A stretch of DNA of 64,000 nucleotides from Drosophila miranda (lineage: Eukaryota > Arthropoda > Insecta > Diptera > Drosophilidae), in assembly GCF_003369915.1 (NCBI RefSeq), contig NC_046676.1:17776001-17840000 (forward strand). The letters run 5' to 3'. Each line of letters starts with the position of its first letter. Position 1 is the stretch's first letter. The notes beneath the pieces were generated by a model. The model searched no databases, was not told the DNA's origin, and saw nothing but the letters and a program-made list of their open reading frames with translations. The translations under genes were made by a program, and so were the position numbers. Shown piece by piece: positions 57,293 to 64,000 of this stretch.

Positions 57293-60200
57293 CTAATCCT
57301 GCTTGTGGGCCATCAAGTGGTGGTGGTGCTTATGGTGATGGCGTCCATTATGATGGTGCGTGGCGCGGTGATGGTTGAGCACCCGATGGTTAGATGGTTC
57401 CATCGGCTCGGTATTGCTCGCCGCTGCCAAGAGTTCCTCAGCCTCCGCCTCGCCCTCGGACTGGGCCACCGCGAACTCCGATTCGGATGCAGGACTGTCC
57501 CGGTGCTTGTGGTGATGCCGTCTGTGATGCTGGTGGACCTGCTCCCGCACCCGCTCCTGCTGGCTCTCCGTCTCCCTTGTCTCGTCAAGCAAATTGTCCA
57601 TTGTTTGTGAATTGGGTGTGGTTGATTCGGGGCTGATGTGGCTCCTGCTCTTCGGGATACTGTATATGCTCTTCAAGCAGTTGTGTGGCGAAAACGATGC
57701 ACTGCCATTAAACCCAACATCTATCCTTGGGTATCTGTGGAGATAGAATATAATAAATCATTTAATTATTTTCATATATGTTGCAAATTTGGTGATCGCA
57801 TATGTGTTGCGGAAGAATGTTGCAAGTGTTTAGTTTTTATACATGTTGCAAAGATGTTGTGATTGGCGTTTTCAGATGGCGGCGCCACTGTGCAGATGGC
57901 GTATTTATAGTTCTAAAAACAAACGTCCAATGAAATATGATCGTGGCGTCTCGCAATGATCTAATGTTTTAATGTTTTAAATATTAACGAGGGGGAACGT
58001 TGTGAGTTGCTGCGGAGACCGCAACTCTACATTTATACCCGATACTTAGTCAGTATGGCTCTCCTCCCGCAGACGCCGCTAATATTAAACGACACGACAA
58101 AGAGAGAGACAGAAAATCAGTCTGAGCTTGTCGTCGGGCGCTGCGTGGCCACTGCAAATTGATTTCTTGCTTTTGGCTACAAAAATGATCCGATCTGATC
58201 CAGATTCAGCCATCTGATAGATATGGTCATTATCTATGATTCTGCGTTTTTAGTTTTCTCGAATGTGCAATATTGTGGATGCAACAGATTTTCGTCCTTT
58301 GTGGGGGCGGAAGGGGGTGGGGCGAAATTCTGAGATATACGTTTTATAGTGAGATCTAACAGAAGTGCGGATACCAAATTTGGTTACTCTAGCCTTAATA
58401 GTCTCTGAGATTTGTGGATGCCCCAGATTTTCGTACATGAAACAGAGCGAGAAAGAATGAAATTGTTTTCTTGATTCTGGCTATAATAATGATACGATCT
58501 GGTTGAGATTTTACACTCTAGAACATATAGTCATCCTCTACGATTCTTCGTTTTTGGTTTTATCGTATCTTTAAAAATGTGGATGCCACAGATTTTCGTC
58601 CTTTGTGGGGGCGGAAGTGGGCGGGGCGAAGTTTTGAAATATTTTTGTAGCAGTGACATATCACAGAAGTCTGGATCCAAAACATCGTTGCTCTAGATCT
58701 TATAGTCTTTGAGCACTAGGCGCTGAAGGGGACGGACGGACGGACGGACGGACGGACGGACGGACGGACGGACGGACAGACGGACAGACAGACAGGGCTC
58801 AATCGACTCGGCTATTGATGCTGATCAAGAATATATATACTTTATGGGGTCGGAAACGATTCCTTCTGGACGTTACACACATCCACTTTTACCACAAATC
58901 TAATATACCCCAATACTCATTTTGAGTATCGGGTATAAAAAGAGAAAAATCTGCCATGTCGAAAGACTCGGTAACGGGAGAGTATGACGTGGTAGTGGTA
59001 CTCATGTAGGGCATCCGCTTACCTGGGCATTGACCGACTTTCCAGATAAGGCACAAACGTCTTTGATCCGTATGCGTTCCATGGGACAGCAGGGTCTGCA
59101 AGATACACGTGGAGGGATCATATTAATATCGCCTGGGGTTTGGTGGTGGAGCTCGAGGCATGCAATGCAATGCAGTGGGAAACTCGCACAAAAGATCATC
59201 ATGCAAAACGACAAAGTAGCAACAATAAGAACAACAGTGGTTTTGTTCAGCAAAAAGCGCGGTAACTGAACAACAAATAAAGCCGAGCATGGCAACAGAG
59301 CAGAGGGCACAACGGTGCGTATAAGCGATTAGTATTAATTGCATCTTCAGCTAAATCCGTATCGTAGATACATCTGTGCGATGACGTGTGTAGATACGCA
59401 GATTCTTACCGATCCATTAAGAAAACTCTCAATTCATGAATAAAACTCTGGACCTTCGTAGGTCCAGACTTTACTTTAGCTCCACTTTTACACCTCATGA
59501 AATTCAAATTCGGACGGAGCAACCCTCAAACCACTTCGGAAGCTATCCAGACAGTTTTTGTCTTGTAGACTACTGCCGAATGCCGATGTTGCTGACTGCA
59601 CACAACTATCAGACGAGCGACAAGGTTTTCCCTTTTTCCCTTCCCTTTTTTGTTGGTTTTCGGTGGCACAAACTGATATTCGGACTTTTATTTTGATTTG
59701 GTTTTATCAGCACAATTTGTGTGTTTCTGTCTGGCCGTGGGTCTGGCCTGTGTCCGGCCCCCTAAAGCTCTCTGACTATTGACCTTTTCGAGAATGTAAA
59801 TAAGTTCAAATAATGACAGCACGCTCTGATGGGAAAAGGGGCCTGTCTCGGCCACTTACTGACTGAGAGTGAGATAGACTGAGAGATACTGGGAGATGGT
59901 GAGAGAAAGATGATGAGAGTGATAGACTGGGAGAGATCTGCACCCTGTCTTACGGAGTTAGTTAGACTTGGCAAACAACACGCTTACCTGCCTGATCGCA
60001 AGTGGGTGGCTCGAAGTAGAGGCCGGGCTTCAGGGGGTTCTCCTCGTCGTCATGGACCTCGATCATCAGCATCCCCACAACGCTGGGGAGCAGCTGCTGG
60101 GGCTGCTGCTGGCGCTGCTGTTGCTCCCAGTAGGCCAGGGCGCACTTAACGTCAATCTCTACCCATCCGGTCAGGCTGCTGCTGAACATGGTGGTGTTGC

Positions 60201-60663
60201 AGGTGCGCTTCTTGCGCTCTGTGGAAGAGGGAAATCCGGGCTTAGAGGGACGGTACTGACAGCCGTAATCCCCGCTAGCTACACACCTAACTTACGTTTC
60301 TTCTTCTGCTGGTGCACAATGGAGACCGTCACACGAATCTGGGGACCCACCTCCGCCTGGTCGGGGCAGAGTGTGGCCGTGGGCTGCTCCGTGCTCTCCG
60401 CCTGGCCCTGGCCCTGGCTCTGGCTCTGGCTGGGACTTTGTCCGGGATAGGTCTTGTAGAGACGCAGGAGGGCACTGCTCGGGCGGTCGCCGTTGTGGTC
60501 GAACACGCTGCTGGCGAACTGCAGGGTCAAGTTGTTGGCCTGCTGCCAGTTGGAAATGCTCATCTCCGCATTGCAGATGGGGTAGCCGGCCTTCTCGGCT
60601 GACTTGTTAACATTGGGCTCGTTGGAAATTGCCTTGTGCAGGCGTTTGAAAATCTCGTTCAGT
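57293..60663 (-). CDS. ana: 3' exons of a secreted TGF-beta-prodomain-like protein, probably anachronism (ana)
   Basis: Four exons: 60663-60296, 60218-59988, 59095-59023, 57734-57293; phases agree, and the 5' exons with any signal peptide lie to the right of the window or in the unassigned 60.7-64 kb region. RKKRTCNTTMFSSSLTGWVE then IDVKCALAYW matches the GWVEFDVTxAVxxWL pattern of TGF-beta propeptides. The preceding exon has NWQQANNLTLQFASSVFDHN. No cystine-knot ligand domain follows. Instead the protein continues DPAVPWNAYGSKTFVPYLES and ends in a His-rich tail (QHHRRHHHKHR, HHHKHHHH). Anachronism is a secreted glial glycoprotein that holds neuroblasts quiescent. The symbol rests on synteny beside the CNT genes. 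Confidence 0.6.
57989..58936 (-). mobile_element. DINE-1/SGM-like element, inverted, in an intron of the prodomain-like gene
   Basis: Read on the minus strand it starts TATACCCGATACTCAAAATG (58936) and ends with AGTATCGGGTATAAA, the hairpin and CCCCCTCG (57989). The microsatellite is an uninterrupted GGAC run at about 58734-58775. It shares the CTCTGTTTCATGTACGAAAA internal deletion with the truncated copy at 47942. Confidence 0.8.
59096..59987 (-). other. Intron of the prodomain-like gene
   Basis: Lies between the 231- and 73-base exons. Includes short purine-rich GAGA-type sequence at about 59865-59935 and no other recognisable feature. Confidence 0.45.
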
Positions 60664-62800
60664 CTGCAAAGAGAAGACGCACACTTTTGATAACTGTCAC
60701 CATTTTGTGCCTTCTGTGCCTATTTCCACTCGTATGTCCCCATACCAGCACTAGCCCATTATTCATAGAATAGTCAATTTAATTTAGTTCAAGTGTTTAT
60801 GTAAGACTCTCTTAATTGACATTTGAGCGCTGCCGTCGTTACAGAGGCAAGTCACTTTGTCACCGGTCTCCCCATTCTATTCAATTAAGTCAGACAGCAG
60901 TGAATAAGCTAATTCTAATCGCCGTTTGTATAGGAGTATTTCGGTTTGACATGGTCTCGAGTTTCTTTACGATTAGGATTGAAGGCAATAGAGTGGATCC
61001 TTTTCAACAAGTAATCCACTATGGAATATTACTGATTATGTACTCTTTTAGGCCGCCCCCACCGCAATCCATCTGATCCACGGATCCACGCACTGATTAT
61101 CATTATATGTGGGCTTCTAGAAATCGCTTTGTATTGGTAACATTTTTGGCTTCGAGATAAGCGGCCAACTTTGGACTTTTCAATTGAAATAGTTGAGATA
61201 AAAGAAGTTCGGTTCACTGGCTACTTAATTGAGCTAATGGATGATAATGCCGCAAGGGCATTTCTCATACAATAGTATGTGTATACCTATAGTTCTAGCT
61301 ATTTCCGATAAGTAAAATTCCGCACTTGAGATTAATATTTATGTATCTAAAACAAAGGTATGCCAAAAGAACGCTGCTTTTGCTAAACTGCAAAATAGTT
61401 GACCAATTAGTCATATGAGAGGCTTATCAACAATAACAACTGCCTTGGATTGCCTAATACTAGTACATGTAATAAATCGATTAAAGATGCTATAAATAGG
61501 CCGACTAACACTAAGCCGACTACTATCAGAGCCGAGTACTTACTATAGCTAGTACTTATAGTACTATTACTATTGTATGAATGTGAGCTAAATGTGCATG
61601 GTGGAGCAGGCAGACTCGTGTCACTTAAAACCCCATTGAGATCGAGACGGTTCCGTCCCGTCTGTCTACGAGTCTGCTCTGTGGCAGTACAATCATCGTG
61701 ACAGGGCAGACGCAGACGCGGACCAGAGAAAATCAGATTGGGGCAGACAAGACAACAATAGTTATTTAGCTATGATCTAATCTACACACACGCACACACA
61801 CACACACAAAATTGGACAATTGTATATGTCGTCTGGATCGGTAATTGAGACGCGCCTGGCAAAAGTTGATCAAATGATTTTTTCTTTTCATTTCTTTTAT
61901 TTTACTTTGTTATACTTTTTTGTGATTTTACCCAGGAACAACAATATGCAGACAAAAAACACACACACACACACACACACACAACAAAAATCCAATAAAT
62001 ACGCGAAAATAACATTAATTTCTTTGGTTATTTGGCATTGCCTGAGGCGCAGTTTGTCTAGCCGAAAAAAATTATGAAACATGTTCGGATCAGGTCGGTT
62101 GGCAGTCTCCATCGAAAGAAACTGAACCAAGTCACGTCGATTCGAGTCCAGTGGAAACGCCTTTGGCTTATTATGGTTAATTTGTATGTTACGATCGGAT
62201 CTGTCTGGCCAAGGAATTCCAGACAAAATGGCCCGCAGTGGAGTTGACTTTTTGCCTTCTCGATGTCCGTCTACGTCTCCGTCTGTGTCTACGTCTATGT
62301 CTCCGTCTGTGCCTCCGTCTCCGTCTCCGTCTCGGCCTCTGACTGTCTGGAGGTGCTGTGGCATGAACTTGAAAACCCGTTGAGTCGTGTCGTCTGTCTG
62401 GGCACCCGTCTAGACATATTATTGGTCGGTCTTTCGGTCTGCCATTCTCCCAGTCCTAGTCCCTGATTGCTTCCAGCCTAGAGGAGCTGTATCTGTGAGC
62501 TGTGACTTTTCGTGCGTGAGTCACGCAGGCCATCTGCAGGAATTCCAAATTGGGCATGCGCACAGGCAGAGTTCAAGGCATTGTGCACAGGTGCATAGAC
62601 AGATAGAAAGACAGACAGACAGAGAGCGAAAGATACTGTACGGTCATAGACTGAGACCAAAATTTGCATTGGCCTCCATTCAAGCTGAGCCTGAAGTTGA
62701 GTCTGAGTCCGAGTCTGAAGCTGGGACTAACATTCAAATATCTTTGAATGCATCGCCTCTGTGTCTGGGTCTGTGGTTTCGCAGTCCGTTGCCTTTGGCC

Positions 62801-62833
<33 letters not shown>

Positions 62834-64000
62834 ACGGCTAGACAGTGTCTCGCCGGTTGCACTTCATTATCATGCAACAAACAGTAGTCGGGCAGACGTC
62901 GGGCGGCAGTCAGTCAGTCAGTCAGTCAACGACTCAGACCGCGTCGCTTAGTAGCCACAAAAGTACGCCTACAACTGTTTGCATTCAGCTGCAAGTTTGA
63001 TGACGGTGGCTGATGATGGGAGGGAGGACGAGTACGAGTACAGTACAAGCATGTCTGCTCACTGTCTCAATATTACTCATACGTCATACGTCGTACATTT
63101 TCCTCTGTCTGGTCTGTGCGGAACGGAACTGCCAAAGCAATCAAATAAGATGAAACAATTTAGATATCAGCTGTTATACTCGTACGAGTACGAGTACGAC
63201 CACCATACACATTCATATACATACATATATGTTTGAGCCAACATCATGCATTGTAGGCGTATTGTATTTATGTGGATACGTAGACGGTCTCGCATAGCAA
63301 CGACCTACAAAAAGTTCATTAACGGAGTCGGAGCCGGAGTCAGAGCCAGAGCCAGCATGGCCCAGACTGCTCCCAGACATTTGCCAGACACCGACACCCG
63401 GCGGGCGCACGGATGGATGGACGGACGCACACAAAAATACAGAGGTCGCCGCCGACTGCGACGATTGCGATGACTGCGACGGCTGCAACTTGCAAATGTG
63501 TGAGCGTAAATATCGCTGTATGAGAGTGTCTGTATTGTGCAGCGGCGTCGCGACAGCTGTACAACAGTATCTGATGGATACCACAGATACCATTGATAGA
63601 TTTCCGTCTGAAAGATGTCTGTGGAAGCATCTCATTTGTATGGGCCATATACGCAGCGATAATATCTCACGGGTACCATTGAGAAGGGTTCCCTCCTAGA
63701 TGCTCATTTGCACTAGATGCTTGGCATTGATTGGCATTTATGGCGATACAACAGATTAATAAAGACTTTAAATCTTACAATCTTCCTTTTTCTTGTCGAT
63801 CGAGCATGGGAACATTATTCTTCCATTAATGTAAAATAATTAATAAAATATTTAAAATTAAAGCAACACGTGTGGAAAAATTAGCTTCAGAATTGTAATT
63901 TATAATGTTTATAGATACGTATTTATTCTCTGCTCGATTTAAGATTTCTGCATTCGGGTAAATCATGTTATAGAGGCGTCGAAGCGCAAGATGAACAATT
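60664..64000 (-). other. Upstream intron or 5' region of the prodomain-like gene
   Basis: The exon at 60663 begins after a good acceptor (CTTTGCAG), so at least one more exon lies upstream. No convincing coding exon was found to the window end. Simple repeats are common: AC runs at 61788-61809 and 61958-61981, CGTCTC-type repeats at 62262-62340, a CAG run at 62803-62831 and GTCA repeats at 62910-62929. Confidence 0.4.

Noticed and set aside
58734-58797. Regular GGAC array considered as a CRISPR-like or functional satellite
   Set aside because: It is the internal microsatellite of the inverted DINE element, and the genome is eukaryotic.
62478-62669. Minus-strand frame with a signal-peptide-like stretch, considered as a first exon of the prodomain-like gene
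   Set aside because: The hydrophobic run comes from a GTCT-type microsatellite and no donor joins it in phase to 60663.

Overview
The window is animal nuclear DNA from a Drosophila, most likely a species of the obscura group. Genes are split by many 50-70 bp introns with GT/AG ends. There is one intron-containing tRNA-Tyr, and several copies of a DINE-1/SGM-like Helitron-type repeat of the sort common in obscura-group genomes. Gene content matches D. melanogaster 2R 44F-45A (Muller C): GstE13, Su(var)2-10, Phax, Mys45A, tsu, Pmm45A, Vang, SKI3, Ctu1, NADK2, Dbp45A, CNT genes and probably ana. The species call is inference. Gene identities rest on reading the translated exons, and exon models were checked by frame arithmetic across every splice.

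Layout. 1-4.5 kb: C-terminal exons of a proline-rich adaptor-type protein (+), with a DINE in its last intron. 5-5.8 kb: GstE13 (-). 5.8-6.35 kb: a probable hAT remnant. 6.35-12.7 kb: Su(var)2-10/PIAS (-), with a long 3' region and an intronic hairpin. 12.8-13.4 kb: a dispersed repeat carrying core-promoter motifs. 13.5-18.5 kb: Phax (-), Mys45A/SDA1 (+), tsu/Y14 (-). 18.9-19.4 kb: an intact hAT-type MITE. 19.6-21.6 kb: PGM2-type phosphohexomutase (+). 24-25.9 kb: Vang (-). 26.5 kb: tRNA-Tyr. 26.7-32.4 kb: SKI3/TTC37 (-) and Ctu1 (+) from a 130 bp divergent promoter. 32.8-37.2 kb: two unrecognised genes, one with 22 tandem 16-residue repeats, around a tandemly duplicated unassigned segment. 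37.9-45.6 kb: NADK2 (+), Dbp45A (-), and an unrecognised 772-residue protein (+, possibly FIRRM-like). 45.6-54.6 kb: three concentrative nucleoside transporter genes (-); two belong to a fresh 3,177 bp tandem duplication. 57.3-64 kb: 3' exons of a secreted TGF-beta-prodomain-like protein (-, probably ana), with an inverted DINE in an intron and its 5' exons outside the window.

Most genes are housekeeping: RNA export and splicing (Phax, tsu), ribosome biogenesis (Mys45A, Dbp45A), cytoplasmic mRNA decay (SKI3), tRNA thiolation (Ctu1), sumoylation (Su(var)2-10), and NADP and sugar-phosphate metabolism. The exceptions are Vang (planar polarity), the CNT cluster (nucleoside uptake) and the prodomain-like gene. 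The least expected features are a dispersed repeat carrying Motif 1/Motif 6-like promoter sequence beside several gene starts, the CNT duplication with its filler junction and mismatched DINE copies, the repeat-rich protein at 35 kb, and the TGF-beta-like prodomain without a ligand domain.
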